Below are positions 1 to 9,105 of a stretch of DNA of 64,000 bases, piece by piece (the first letter of the stretch is position 1; each line of letters starts with the position of its first letter). This DNA is from Nocardioides euryhalodurans (GTDB lineage Bacteria; Actinomycetota; Actinomycetes; Propionibacteriales; Nocardioidaceae): positions 701,501-765,500 of the forward strand of contig NZ_CP038267.1 in NCBI RefSeq assembly GCF_004564375.1, written 5' to 3'. A program made the position numbers and the translations under genes. The notes beneath the pieces are model-generated. The model did no database searches and had not been told where the DNA came from. It worked only from the letters and a program-made list of their open reading frames with translations.

Positions 1-487
1 GGTAGCCGCCGAGCCGGGCGAAGTCCTCGTCGTGCTCCCGCAGCAGCACCCCGAGGAGCGTCGGGGAGCGCACCAGGCCACGGAAGGCGCCGTCGGTAGC
101 GACGACGGCCAGGCTCGACTCGCCGTGCTGGACGGCCTTCCACGCGGCCTGCTCACGGTCCAGCCCCTCGACCACGACGGGTGGGTCGGCGTCCAGGAGG
201 TCCGCCGCCCGTCGTTCGCCGTCAGCGGCCAGCAACCGACTGACGGGGATCAGCCCGACCAGCCGGTGCGGTGGCTCGAGGCGGTCGCAGACCGCGACGT
301 CCTCCGCCACCTCGTGGTCCTTGCCGACCAGTCGTGCGCGGATGTCGCTGGCTCGTTCCTCCGCGAGGCAGACCGGCACCCGGGTCGAGAGGTACTGGTC
401 GATGGCACCGGGGAGGAGGTGGGCAGGTGGCGGTGCCGCGGCGGTCCCGGCAGGCTGGTCGAGCATCGAGGCGGTCCTCTCGGTCAT
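1..487 (-). CDS. MgtE-like magnesium transporter, N-terminal CBS part (cut by window edge)
   Basis: Translating the minus strand from the ATG at 487 gives 162 residues with no stop before the window edge. The fragment reads as a pair of CBS domains (segments such as LIPVSRLLAADGERRAADLL and SSLAVVATDGAFRGLVRS) ending in HDEDFARLGGY, the linker that in MgtE-type magnesium transporters precedes the membrane domain. The membrane part would lie beyond base 1. It starts 11 bases after the stop of the membrane-protein gene at 499-1236 and is probably co-transcribed with it and the USP gene. The family call rests on the CBS part and linker only; another CBS-regulated protein is possible. Confidence 0.7.
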   Translation of the reverse strand, partial: MTERTASMLDQPAGTAAAPPPAHLLPGAIDQYLSTRVPVCLAEERASDIRARLVGKDHEVAEDVAVCDRLEPPHRLVGLIPVSRLLAADGERRAADLLDADPPVVVEGLDREQAAWKAVQHGESSLAVVATDGAFRGLVRSPTLLGVLLREHDEDFARLGGY

Positions 488-498
488 GGGCTCGGACG

Positions 499-1236
499 TC
501 AGCGTCGGCGGACGAGGGCCGCGGTCAGCGCCACCAGCCCCGCGCACGCCACGAGCATCCCGGCCACGAGCAGCGACCATGCGAGGTCCTCCAGGGCCGG
601 GGCGGTGGTCCCGACGGCCACCTCGGCCTCCACCGGTGCGGCTGCGTCGGCGTTCATGACCACCAGCGTCCACTCGCCCTCCTGCACCGGCCAGGTGAGG
701 GTGCGGGTGCCGGGTCCTTCTGCCGACGCCACCCAGATGGCGCGCTCTCCCGGGGCGGCCGCGGGCGGCCCACCCGGCACGGTGTCCAGCCGGGGCGAGC
801 CCCCGCCGGTGTCCACCAGCTCGCGCACCACGGAGTGGCCGACCCCGTCGAGGTACGCGTCCACGTCGGCGCTCCTCGCGATCCCCACGAACACCCCGTC
901 GCGGTCAGACGTGCTGGCCTCGACCTTCACCGTGCCGAGCCAACGTCCCTGCAGGTCGACGGCCGGCACCCCGTCCTCGAGGTGCGCGTCCTCGGAGACC
1001 AGCGCGTGGCGGGACGTGGAGAGCTGGACCGCCGTGCTCATCAGGTAGCCGGTCGAGTCGCGGAACACCGTGTCGGTCACCCGTACCGCCGCTGCACCGG
1101 CCAACAGTCCCAGCCCGACGACCACGAGCAGCACGCCGACCACGAGCGCGGTCACCCGGCCAGCACCCCACTCCCGCCGGCCGGGTTCCGGTCCCGGGGG
1201 CGCCGCCGCCAGGTCCTGGTTCGTCGTGGCGCTCAT
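499..1236 (-). CDS. Two-TM membrane protein with an extracytoplasmic domain, function unknown
   Basis: A 245-residue protein with a TM segment near residues 29-50 (ALVVGVLLVVVGLGLLAG), an outside domain of about 160 residues, and a second TM near the C-terminus followed by an arginine-rich tail. The ATG at 1236 overlaps the stop of the USP gene in an ATGA arrangement, which supports this start over an in-frame ATG 26 codons upstream. I recognise no named domain. The middle part (LTWPVQEGEWTLVVMNAD) looks beta-rich. Its place between a universal stress protein and an MgtE-like transporter suggests a membrane accessory role in the same stress unit; that is inference. Confidence 0.75.
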   Translation of the reverse strand: MSATTNQDLAAAPPGPEPGRREWGAGRVTALVVGVLLVVVGLGLLAGAAAVRVTDTVFRDSTGYLMSTAVQLSTSRHALVSEDAHLEDGVPAVDLQGRWLGTVKVEASTSDRDGVFVGIARSADVDAYLDGVGHSVVRELVDTGGGSPRLDTVPGGPPAAAPGERAIWVASAEGPGTRTLTWPVQEGEWTLVVMNADAAAPVEAEVAVGTTAPALEDLAWSLLVAGMLVACAGLVALTAALVRRR

Positions 1237-2150
1237 GAGGACGTCTCGTGTGCATGGACGGGGCGCCGGGCCTGCTCCTCGGCACGAACGGGCGGGACGA
1301 TCTCGACCGGGCACTCCGCGGCGTGCAACAGGGCGCGCCCCGTCCCACCGAGGTGGAGGACGGCCGGGCCCCTCGTACGCCGTCCGAGCACCAGCAGCTC
1401 GCAGCTCGCCGAGGCGTTCCTCAGCACGGCTGCGGCCTGCGCGTGCTCGACGCGGACCGCGACCTCGACCTCCGGGTGCGAGGCCCGCGCCTCCTCGACC
1501 AGCGGGACGACCCGGTCCCGCGCGGCCCGGTTCCAGTCCGTCTCGTGGGTGCGCCGCACGATGATGTCGTCGTAGCGGACGGGCAGCTCCCAGGTGTGCA
1601 CCACGGTCAGGGACGATCCCCTGTCCGCGGCGGTGGCGACGGCGTGCGACAGCAGCCCCGGAGCGTGCTCCAGGCTCTTGAGGCCGACCACGACCTCACG
1701 ACGTGCCGCTGCCGGCTCCCAGGCCGTCGGGACGGTGACGACGGGGCAGCGGGCCTGCTCGGCCACGCCGACGGTGACCGCGCCGGTGAACAGGCGCTGC
1801 CACGCCGGGGTCATCTCGTGCCCGAGGACGAGCACGGACGCCTCCGCGGAGACGCGGACGAGCTCGGGCACCGCGGCACCCGAGCGCAGCACGGTGCGTA
1901 CGTCCAGCTCCGGGACCAACCCGGTCACCGTCTGCAGCGCCTCGTCGAGGATGGTGCGCCCCAGTGCCTTCAGGTCCTCCGGGACGAGCGGCATCATCGG
2001 CGCGACCGGCACGTAGTCCGTGGCCACGTGCACGACGGTGAGCGACGTCCCACGTCGCTGCGCCTCGCGGACGCCGTACTCCAGAGCGGCACCGCCCTGG
2101 GCGGACCCGTCGGTCCCGACGACCACTCCCCCGACCAGCTCGTCGTCCAT
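1233..2150 (-). CDS. Universal stress protein, tandem USP domains
   Basis: A 305-residue protein with two USP folds. The first begins near residue 6 (GGVVVGTDGSAQGG); the second near residue 150 (EVVVGLKSLEHAPG). The C-terminal repeat keeps most of the ATP-binding G-2X-G-9X-G(S/T) pattern (LVLGRRTRGP then LGGTGRALLHAAECPV); the first repeat (VLGHEMTPAWQRLFTG) is degenerate. The ATG at 2150 has a GGAGGG Shine-Dalgarno about 7 bases upstream. The stop overlaps the next gene. It is divergent from a second USP gene, with a symmetric DevR-like motif midway between them. USPs of this class in actinobacteria often belong to dormancy or hypoxia regulons. Confidence 0.9.
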   Translation of the reverse strand: MDDELVGGVVVGTDGSAQGGAALEYGVREAQRRGTSLTVVHVATDYVPVAPMMPLVPEDLKALGRTILDEALQTVTGLVPELDVRTVLRSGAAVPELVRVSAEASVLVLGHEMTPAWQRLFTGAVTVGVAEQARCPVVTVPTAWEPAAARREVVVGLKSLEHAPGLLSHAVATAADRGSSLTVVHTWELPVRYDDIIVRRTHETDWNRAARDRVVPLVEEARASHPEVEVAVRVEHAQAAAVLRNASASCELLVLGRRTRGPAVLHLGGTGRALLHAAECPVEIVPPVRAEEQARRPVHAHETSS

Positions 2151-2232
2151 GTCCGGCTCCCTCCGTCGACTCTCCACCGTCATCGTCCGCCTGCCGGCGG
2201 AAGCCGGGGCAGGGTCGTTGGGCGTCCCCCAC

Positions 2233-2246
2233 GGGACCTTGGACCC
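2233..2246. promoter_or_regulatory. DevR/DosR-like operator candidate between divergent USP genes
   Basis: The 14-base sequence GGGACCTTGGACCC lies almost exactly midway between the two USP start codons (83 bases to one, 85 to the other). It resembles the core of the mycobacterial DosR box (GGGAC-T-WW-A-GTCCC) with three changes. DosR boxes typically control USP, flavodoxin-like and metal transporter genes like those on both sides here. The sequence is seen; the assignment to a DevR/DosR-type regulator is inference. Confidence 0.45.
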
Positions 2247-2330
2247 ATGGGCCCGGTTCCTCGGCCCCTGCCGGCCACCGCTCCCCCGCGACACCGTGGA
2301 GGAAGAGGGCGAGTGAAGGAGTGGTGGATC

Positions 2331-3197
2331 ATGCAGTTCGACGAGATCACGGTCGGGACGGTGGCCGTCGGAGTGGACGGGTCCACGTCCTCCGACCACG
2401 CGCTCACGTGGGCGGTCGAGGAGGCAACGGCGACCGGGCGGGCACTGACCCTGGTCCACGCCGTGGCGCCGTATGCCGCCGTGGCGCCCGAGGCGGCGCA
2501 GTACGCGAAGATCGCGCTGGAGGCCGCCGAGGCCGGTGGGCAGGCTGTCCTCACGGCCGCCAGGTCCGTCGCGCACGGGAAGGCACCCGACCTGGAGGTG
2601 CGTGAGCTGCTCCGGGTCGCGGACTCGCGCGACACCCTCATCGAGGTCGCCCGCCACGCCCACCTGCTGGTCCTGGGCTCGCGCGGTCGCGGACCGGTCC
2701 GCAGCCTGCTGCTGGGCTCGGTCGGCATCGCCGTGACCCGGCACGCCGAGTGCCCCGTCGTCGTCGTGCGGCCGACCCGGCACGGGATCGTGCGGCTCGG
2801 CGTGCTCGTGGGCGTCGACGGGACCGAGCGCTCGCGCGACCCGCTCGAGCTGGCCTGCCGCGAGGCCTCGCAGCGCGGCCTGCCGCTCACGGTCGTGCAC
2901 GCGCAGCTGCTCCCCCACGGCCGCCACGACGAGGAGGAGGGGCTGTTGCTGCTCGGGGAGACCGTCGGCGGGCTGCGCGAGAAGTACCCCGACGTGCCGA
3001 TCCACAGCGAGCTGACGGCCGGCTACCCCGGCGAGCGGCTGGTCGAGATGGCCGAGCGGATGGACCTCGTGGTCGTCGGCTCCCACCACGGCGGGGTCGC
3101 CTCGGAGGTCCTGCTCGGCTCGGTGGCCTCCTTCGTCGTCGAGCACGCCTCCTGCCCGGTCGCTGTCGTGCCGACCGTGCCGAGGACCAGGGGGTGA
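2331..3197 (+). CDS. Universal stress protein, tandem USP domains
   Basis: A 288-residue protein of two USP domains, near residues 6-145 (VAVGVDGSTSSDHAL) and 155-285 (LGVLVGVDGTERSRD). Both repeats keep the nucleotide-binding loop: LVLGSRGRGPVRSLLLGS and VVVGSHHGGVASEVLLGS. An AGGAG motif lies about 9 bases before the ATG at 2331. It is divergent from another tandem USP and is followed after 7 bases by the flavodoxin-like gene, so the two are likely one transcript. USPs bind ATP and act in survival under stress or non-growth; the exact ligand and role here are unknown. Confidence 0.92.
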   Translation: MQFDEITVGTVAVGVDGSTSSDHALTWAVEEATATGRALTLVHAVAPYAAVAPEAAQYAKIALEAAEAGGQAVLTAARSVAHGKAPDLEVRELLRVADSRDTLIEVARHAHLLVLGSRGRGPVRSLLLGSVGIAVTRHAECPVVVVRPTRHGIVRLGVLVGVDGTERSRDPLELACREASQRGLPLTVVHAQLLPHGRHDEEEGLLLLGETVGGLREKYPDVPIHSELTAGYPGERLVEMAERMDLVVVGSHHGGVASEVLLGSVASFVVEHASCPVAVVPTVPRTRG

Positions 3198-3204
3198 ACG
3201 TCCG

Positions 3205-3735
3205 GTGCGCTGCGTGATCGTCTACGAGTCGATGTTCGGCAACACCGAAAGGCTGGCGGCGGACGTCGCCGACGGGTTGCGGGCGTCCGGGGCCGAGGTC
3301 CTCGTGACCGACGTACGCGACGCACGTCCGGAGGACCTGTCCGGCTGCGACCTGCTCGTCGTCGGCGCGCCCACGCACGCCTTCTCCCTCAGCCGCCCGG
3401 GCACCCGCGAGGACGCGGTGCGCCAGGGCGCCGAGGCGAGCCGCGCGATCACCGGTGTGCGGGAGTGGCTGGCGACCCTCGACGCCGCGTTCCCGTCACG
3501 GTCCTCCCGACCGTCGGTGGCCGCCTTCGACACCCGCGTCGACAAGGTGCGGCACCTTCCCGGCTCGGCCGCGAAGCGGGCCGCCCGCGCCCTGCGGGCC
3601 CAGGGCTTCCCCGTCGTCGACCGCACGAGTTTCTACGTCGGCGACGTGCAGGGACCCCTTCCCCCCGACGAGCAGGGGCGTGCGCGCGCCTGGGGAGCCG
3701 GGCTGCCTGCGCTCGCCGGCGCGGCGGCCGGGTGA
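3205..3735 (+). CDS. Flavodoxin-like protein
   Basis: A 176-residue protein starting at a GTG (3205), just after the USP stop and preceded by an AGGGGGTG purine run. The N-terminus CVIVYESMFGNTERLA is the FMN phosphate-binding loop of flavodoxins (T/S-x-T/F-G-N-T), and DLLVVGAPTHAFSLS fits the second FMN-binding loop. The length matches single-domain flavodoxins. It may carry electrons for or sense redox state in the adjacent stress module. The partner reductase is not in the window. The stop codon lies in the loop of a strong hairpin. Confidence 0.88.
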   Translation: MRCVIVYESMFGNTERLAADVADGLRASGAEVLVTDVRDARPEDLSGCDLLVVGAPTHAFSLSRPGTREDAVRQGAEASRAITGVREWLATLDAAFPSRSSRPSVAAFDTRVDKVRHLPGSAAKRAARALRAQGFPVVDRTSFYVGDVQGPLPPDEQGRARAWGAGLPALAGAAAG

Positions 3736-3747
3736 GCCCGGCCGCCG
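3722..3747. terminator. Bidirectional hairpin terminator between convergent genes
   Basis: A perfect 11-bp inverted repeat (CGGCGGCCGGG, 3722-3732, with CCCGGCCGCCG, 3737-3747) surrounds a 4-base loop TGAG that contains the stop codon of the flavodoxin gene. It sits between the convergent flavodoxin and carboxypeptidase genes, with no T-tract, as is usual for actinobacterial terminators. Function is inferred from structure and position. Confidence 0.7.
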
Positions 3748-3760
3748 ACCGGCTGTTCCC

Positions 3761-6700
3761 CTAGTCGATGAGGCCGTCCAGGGCCCGGCCGACGAGGTCG
3801 GCGCGCTCCTCGTCCGTGGACAGCTGCTCGAGCCCGAACCCGAGCAGCAGCGTGTCCTCCGTCGAGGTCCCGGCGAACGACTCGAACAGCACGCCACCGA
3901 TCTCCCAGGCGCCGGCGTTCGGCGGGGAACCGGCCGGCGGGCCACCGGGGGTCCACACACTCGTGGCGCCCTCGAAGCCGTCGGCGTCCTCCGCCCCGTC
4001 GATGACCACGCGGGTGTCGTCGACGAAGGTGCCGACCCCACCGGTCGACGGGTCCGTGACGTAGGTGATCGACACCTCGACCTGCGAGCCGGCGAAGCCG
4101 GACAGGTCGTAGGCCGCCTCGGTCCACCCGCCGGTGCTCTCCAGGATCGCGTTCCAGTCGCCGGTCGCGCCCGTCCCCTGGCAGTCGGTGCCCAGGTAGG
4201 TGGTGAGGAACGGGTGCAGGGCGAGGAGGAACGAGCCCTCGTCGACGCACTCGGCCGGCGAGGCGGTCGAGGTCAGGCCACTGAGCTCCGGCAGCGTCGT
4301 CCAGTCGTCGCCCCCGGCGGTCCGGGCCTCCACGAGCACGAAGTCGTAGTCGGGCTCGATGTTGGCCGACAGCTGGAACTGCAGCTCCGCAGCGGTCGTC
4401 CCGGCCGGCACGTCGACGGTGCGGGTCAGCCGCACGTACGACGAGTCGGCGTGCACCGCGCCGGCGTACTGCTCACCCTCGATCGGGGCGAACGGGCTTC
4501 CCGCCTCGAGCGGGTAGCGCGCCGCGCCCTGGCTGGTGAACTGCGGGAACTCGTCCGCCGGCAGCACGTCGCTGGTCGGCTGGAGCGCGCCCGCCTCGTC
4601 CAGCGGGTTGTCGCCGGCGACGACCGGACCACCGAGGCTCCCGGTGTAGCCGGTCAGCGGGTCCGCGATCCCCTCGACGGCCGTCGGGTCGGCGATGTCG
4701 GTCCTGGTGAACGCGCCGAGGTAGTACTGCCGGAAGTCGTCGGCCAGGATCAGGCAGTCCTCGAAGAACCCGTCCGTGCCGCCGCCGACTCGCGGGGAGA
4801 TCACGCACTCGGCCTCCGGGTCGCCGTTGAGCCCGTAGTAGAGGCCGCCGACCGCGTCGCTGATGCCCGGCAGCCCCTGGTACTGGGCGGTCTCACCGGC
4901 GTGGACGAGCTTGCCGCCGGCGTTGAGGTAGTCGCGCACCGCCAGCGTGAGGTACTGCTGCCGCTCGGCCACGGAGATGTCCGGGAGCTGGCCGAAGGGC
5001 GTGCTGGTCAGCAGGTCCTCCGGGTCCATCGTGATCCGGTTGTCGCCGAGGTACCAGAGCACCGCGTCGTAGTGGTCGAGGACGCCGAGGTCGTGCGGGA
5101 CCCCCTGCGCGTCCACGTCCCACACGTCGGTGGAGTAACCCGCCGACTCGATCGCCGCGACGTGGGCGCCGGCGTACTTCGGCGCGTCGGTCCCGGCCGG
5201 GTACGTCGGGTTGACCCCCGTGTAGTCCTCGTTGGCGATCACGAGGACGTCGTCGTCGGTGTCGGCCTCCACCGTGTAGGTGAAGGACTCGCTGGTGACC
5301 GGTCCGGTGCCGGGCTTGACGCCCCGGAACCAGACCTCGACCTCGTCGCCCTCGTCGGCGCCGCGGACCCTGCCGCGGAACTCTGCGTAGTAGTCGTCGT
5401 TCTCGTCGCCGTAGCGCTCGCCGCCGGCCCACTCCGGCGCGTTGGTGACCACGGTCCGGCCACCGTCGACGCGGTAGTGCATCCGCAGGTTGCGCAGCGC
5501 CCGCTTGGCCCACACCGCGACCGTCTGCGGGTCGCCGTAGGAGACGTCGAAGGAGTCGACCCGGAAGTCCTCGGCCGTGAGCCCGAGCGTGGAGACCGGG
5601 TCGTCGGGGTCGCTGGCCGACTCGGCGACCGACAGGGCGAAGGGGATGTTCTTCTCGAACTCGGCCTGGACCAGCTCCTCGTCGTCAGGGAACTCGAAGC
5701 CGCTCCCGCAGTCGACGGCCTCCCACTCGTCGTCGGGCACGGAGTCGGAGGCGGCCTCGCAGGTCGACATCTCGGGGGTGAAGCCCAGGGTCCCGAACAG
5801 CTCTGTCATGTGGGTGTCGGTGTCCCCGTTGGTGGTGTAGAGCTCGGCGGAGATGTCCGGGTCGTAGCCGGGCACGGCCGGGTTCTCGTCGTCGCCGGCC
5901 ATGGCCTCGTAGATGACGTCGTCCGGCGTCGGGGTCGCCACCTGCCAGCCGGTGCCGTAGAGGAGCAGCTCGGCCGCGGAGTGGTAGTTGACGAAGAACT
6001 CGAAGCCGACCCGTCCGACGAAGTCCTCGAGGGCCTGCGACTCCGGCTCGGAGTTCGGACCCTCACCGCGGAACGTCTGGCTGGCGGGGTTCGGTGAGGA
6101 GCCCTCGTTGTCGTAGCCCCACTTGGTGGCGAAGTTGCGGTTGAGGTCGACGCCGTCCGCAGTCGTGATCACACCGTCACCGTTGTTGTCGCGGAGGTTC
6201 TTGCGCCACAGGCGCTGGCCGGGGGTGAAGGTGAAGTCGTAGCCGTCGGGGTTGGCCACCGGCACGAACCACAGCTCGTTCTCGTTCAGCAGCCTCGTGA
6301 TCGCCGGGTCGCTGCCGTAGCCGTCGAGGAGGTACGTCGCCAGCCGGCGGTTCATCTCCGGCGTGATCCACTCGCGTGCGTGCTGGGCACCCAGGTAGAG
6401 GACCGACGGCTTCCTGCCGTCCTTCTGCCGGGCGGCGTTCTTGCTGATCTTGAGCGCGATGATGTCCTGCTGGTTGACCGTCCGGCCGATGCTCACCAGC
6501 TTGGTGATCCGGGGTTCTTGGCGGCGAGCTGCTCGTACTGCTCCTTGAGGCCGCCGGGACCGCCGTACATGCTCCACACCTCGAAGCCCTCGGCGGCCAG
6601 CGTCGTCGCCCGCTGGGCGACCGTCTGGCCGCCCTCGACCAGCTTGGTCTCCATCTCGACGCCCTCGCGCCGCAGCTGGTTGGCCTGCGCCTTGCTCATG

Positions 6701-6948
6701 ATCGCCTCGACGCGGACCTGGGCCTTCGCCCCGTCCTCGCCCGCGACCGGGGTGAGCTTCAGCTCGTGGCGGTCGATCCCGAGGTCCACGACCTCGGAGA
6801 CCTGACCGGCACTCAGCTCACCGACGTAGACGTCGAGCCGGTCCCCGGCGCCGGGGGCACGAGGCGCTGCCCCGGCCGTGCCCGTCGCCGCCAGCAGGCC
6901 GGCCGTGAGGGCGGAGATGGTGAAGACGGACAACACTGCTCGGTGCAT
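3761..6948 (-). pseudogene. Secreted M14 zinc carboxypeptidase, split by a one-base frameshift
   Basis: Two overlapping reading frames make one protein of about 1060 residues. The first, from ATG 6948, has a signal peptide (VLSVFTISALTAGLLAATG) and a pro-region, and runs out of frame at a four-G stretch at 6511-6514. The second continues with the peptidase: QHAREWITPE holds the first zinc ligands (H-x-x-E), NYHSAAELLL the later histidine, and LGFTPEMSTCEA the area of the catalytic glutamate. The C-terminal half is beta-rich, as in other large secreted actinobacterial M14 enzymes. Restoring one C on the coding strand joins NP to RITKLVSIG. It is either a decayed gene or a sequencing error; everything else in both parts looks intact. 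Expected role: extracellular peptide digestion. Confidence 0.85.
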
Positions 6949-7022
6949 CGCGGACCCCGTACGTGTACGGCGCGGCCCCGTCGAGCCGTGCCGGCTGATG
7001 GAAGTGCCCGAGAGTGCGCCCC

Positions 7023-7051
7023 AATCTGCTCCGCCGGTGGGGGGCTGTCAA
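7023..7051 (-). promoter_or_regulatory. Sigma-70-type promoter for the carboxypeptidase gene
   Basis: On the minus strand TTGACA (7051-7046) is followed after 17 bases by CAGATT (7028-7023), a good housekeeping-type promoter. It lies about 75 bases upstream of the ATG at 6948 and beyond the stop of the potassium channel gene (7064), so the carboxypeptidase has its own promoter. Confidence 0.6.
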
Positions 7052-7063
7052 GGTCGCTGCGGG

Positions 7064-8164
7064 TCAGACCTCGTCGGAGGCGAAGTCCTCGTCGTGGGTG
7101 CCCGGCCTCGGGGCCCACGGGAGCTCCTTGGCCGGCCGGACCACGATCAGCCGGTCGCCGCGGGCCAGCTGGGTGACGACCGGGTCGAAGTAGCGGTAGA
7201 CCTTCTCGTCCCGGACCACGGCGATCACCTGGTCGGGCAATGACTGCGGCTGCTGGCCCACCTCGGAGACGAGCAGGTCCCGCTCGGCGACCTCGAGCCC
7301 CTGCCCGTAGGTCAGCAGGTCCTCCATCACCGAGCCCAGCGTGGGCGACAGCGTCGAGAGGCCGAGCAGGCGGCCGACGGCGTCGGAGGAGGTGATGACG
7401 GAATCGGCGCCCGACTGCTTCATCAGCGGTGCGTTCTCCTGCTCGCGGACCGCGGAGACGATCCACGCGTCGGGGTTGAGCTGGCGCACCGTCAGCGTCA
7501 CGAGGACGTTGGAGTCGTCACGGTCGGTCGTGATGATGACCTGGCTGGCGCGGGCGGCGCCGGCCTGGCGCAGCACGCCGCGCCGGGTGGCGTCGCCCTT
7601 GACGATCACCAGCCCGTCGGCGTGGGCGTCCTGCTGGGCGACCGCGCCGGTGTCGACGACGACGATCTGCTCGCGGTCCTGTCCGTTGCTGATGAGGGTC
7701 TCGACGGCGCTGCGGCCCTTGGTGCCGTAGCCGACGACGACGACGTGGTCGCCCATGTTCTTCCTCCACCGGGAGACCCGGATCATGTCGCGGCCCTGCG
7801 AGGCGAGCACCTCGAGGGTGGTGCCGATCAGCAGCACCAGGAAGCCGATGCGGGCCGGGGTGATGATGAACGCGTTGACCATCCGCGCGGTCGTCGTGAC
7901 CGGCGCGATGTCGCCGTACCCGGTCGTGCTCAGCGTGACCGTCGTGTAGTAGATCGCGTCGGTGAACGACACGGTCCGGTCAGGCAGGTCGTTGTTGTCG
8001 ACGTAGCCGTCACGGTCGAACCAGACCAGCAGGACGGTGCCGACCAGGATGCCCAGGGCCATCAGCAGCCGACGTCCGAGCTCCCACCACGGTGACCGGG
8101 TGCGCTCGGGAAGGTAGACCTTGCCGCGGGATCGGCCCGCGTCGTCGAGGAGGTCGTCGGCCAC
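7064..8164 (-). CDS. Two-TM potassium channel with TrkA-N/TrkA-C regulatory domains
   Basis: A 366-residue ion channel. TM1 is near residues 33-50, the pore helix and selectivity filter TTGYGDI near residues 80-86, and TM2 near 95-115. A Rossmann RCK (TrkA-N) domain begins with HVVVVGYGTKGRSAVE at about 138, and a TrkA-C-like domain fills the C-terminus. This is the MthK/Kch architecture: ligand-gated potassium flux across the inner membrane. It starts at GTG 8164, 9 bases after the stop of the YihY-like gene, with no clear Shine-Dalgarno, so it is probably translated from the same transcript. Confidence 0.9.
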   Translation of the reverse strand: MADDLLDDAGRSRGKVYLPERTRSPWWELGRRLLMALGILVGTVLLVWFDRDGYVDNNDLPDRTVSFTDAIYYTTVTLSTTGYGDIAPVTTTARMVNAFIITPARIGFLVLLIGTTLEVLASQGRDMIRVSRWRKNMGDHVVVVGYGTKGRSAVETLISNGQDREQIVVVDTGAVAQQDAHADGLVIVKGDATRRGVLRQAGAARASQVIITTDRDDSNVLVTLTVRQLNPDAWIVSAVREQENAPLMKQSGADSVITSSDAVGRLLGLSTLSPTLGSVMEDLLTYGQGLEVAERDLLVSEVGQQPQSLPDQVIAVVRDEKVYRYFDPVVTQLARGDRLIVVRPAKELPWAPRPGTHDEDFASDEV

Positions 8165-8173
8165 GACAGCAAT

Positions 8174-9088
8174 CTAGTCCGTACGTGCAGGCTTGGGCGT
8201 CATCCGGTCCCGCAGGCGTTGCACCAGCTCGAGCCGGGCCCGCGTGGTCTCCTTCTGCGGGAAGATCGAGTCGAAGGCGGCGTTGACCGCGGCGCCGATC
8301 AGGACCGCGATGGAGAGCAGGTAGAGCCACAGCAGCACGGCGATCGGCGCGGCGAGCGGACCGTAGATGGAGCCCGACTCGGCCGCGGTCGCGGTGAGCA
8401 CCCACCGCAGCAGGAACGAGCCGAGGATCCACGCGGCCAGCGCGAACACCGCGCCCGGCAGGTTGAAGGTCCAGTTGGTCCGTACGGGCACCGACACGTG
8501 GTAGAGCGTGGCCAGGAAGCAGATCGTCAGCACCAGCACGGTCGGCCAGTAGAACTGCATCACGAACTCGGAGCGCTGCGGCAGGATCTCGCGCACCAGC
8601 GACGGCCCGGCCACGACCAGCGGCAGCGTGAAGACGCCGGTGATGATCGCCATGATGTAGAGCAGGAAGGACAGCGCGCGGGTCTTCACGATCCCGCGGT
8701 GGCCGCCGAGCCCGTGCATGATCGTGATGGTGTCGACGAACACGTTGAGCGCGCGCGAGCCGGACCAGAGCGAGAGGATGAAGCCGAGCGAGATCACGTC
8801 GAAGCGACCGGGCTTCAGCACGTCGTTGATGGTCGGCACGATGATCCGGTTGACGGCGTCCTCGGTGAGCGCCCGCGAGGACAGGTCGATCACGGCCTGG
8901 CGCACCTCGGCGATCTCGGCGGGGCTGAACTGCTCGCTGACGTAACCGATGGCGCCCGCGAGCGCGAAGACCAGCGGCGGGACCGACAGGATCGCGAAGA
9001 ACGCGGCCTCCGCGGCCAGCCCCGTGACGCGGTAACGAATGCACGACCCGGTCGTGGTGACGATCAGTCGCCACAGCAGGTCCCGCAT
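8174..9088 (-). CDS. YihY/BrkB-family membrane protein
   Basis: A 304-residue integral membrane protein with about six TM segments. The N-terminus (RLIVTTTGSCIRYRVTGLAAEAAFFAILSVPPL has the AAxxAFF/Yxxx-P pattern) and the later LLWLYLLSIAVLIGAAVNA are typical of the YihY/virulence factor BrkB family. The molecular function of the family is unknown, although it was once mislabelled RNase BN. The ATG at 9088 is only 17 bases from the divergent aidB-like ATG, and TACCGT six bases upstream points to a leaderless transcript. The potassium channel gene follows after 9 bases. Confidence 0.88.
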   Translation of the reverse strand: MRDLLWRLIVTTTGSCIRYRVTGLAAEAAFFAILSVPPLVFALAGAIGYVSEQFSPAEIAEVRQAVIDLSSRALTEDAVNRIIVPTINDVLKPGRFDVISLGFILSLWSGSRALNVFVDTITIMHGLGGHRGIVKTRALSFLLYIMAIITGVFTLPLVVAGPSLVREILPQRSEFVMQFYWPTVLVLTICFLATLYHVSVPVRTNWTFNLPGAVFALAAWILGSFLLRWVLTATAAESGSIYGPLAAPIAVLLWLYLLSIAVLIGAAVNAAFDSIFPQKETTRARLELVQRLRDRMTPKPARTD

Positions 9089-9093
9089 GTGTC

Positions 9094-9100
9094 TACGGTA
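9094..9100. promoter_or_regulatory. Overlapping face-to-face -10 elements of two leaderless genes
   Basis: The heptamer TACGGTA in the 17-bp gap gives TACGGT on the plus strand and TACCGT on the minus strand. Each lies exactly 6 bases before the start codon it would serve (ATG at 9106 plus, ATG at 9088 minus). This fits the TANNNT box of leaderless actinobacterial transcripts. Both -35 regions would lie inside the opposite gene. The geometry is seen; promoter activity is inferred. Confidence 0.6.
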
Positions 9101-9105
9101 TCCAC

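Noticed and set aside
3455..6097. Long plus-strand open frame opposite the carboxypeptidase
   Set aside because: It is the low-stop complement of a GC-rich gene, with Val/Arg/Gly-rich composition and no domain; the minus strand carries clear M14 motifs.
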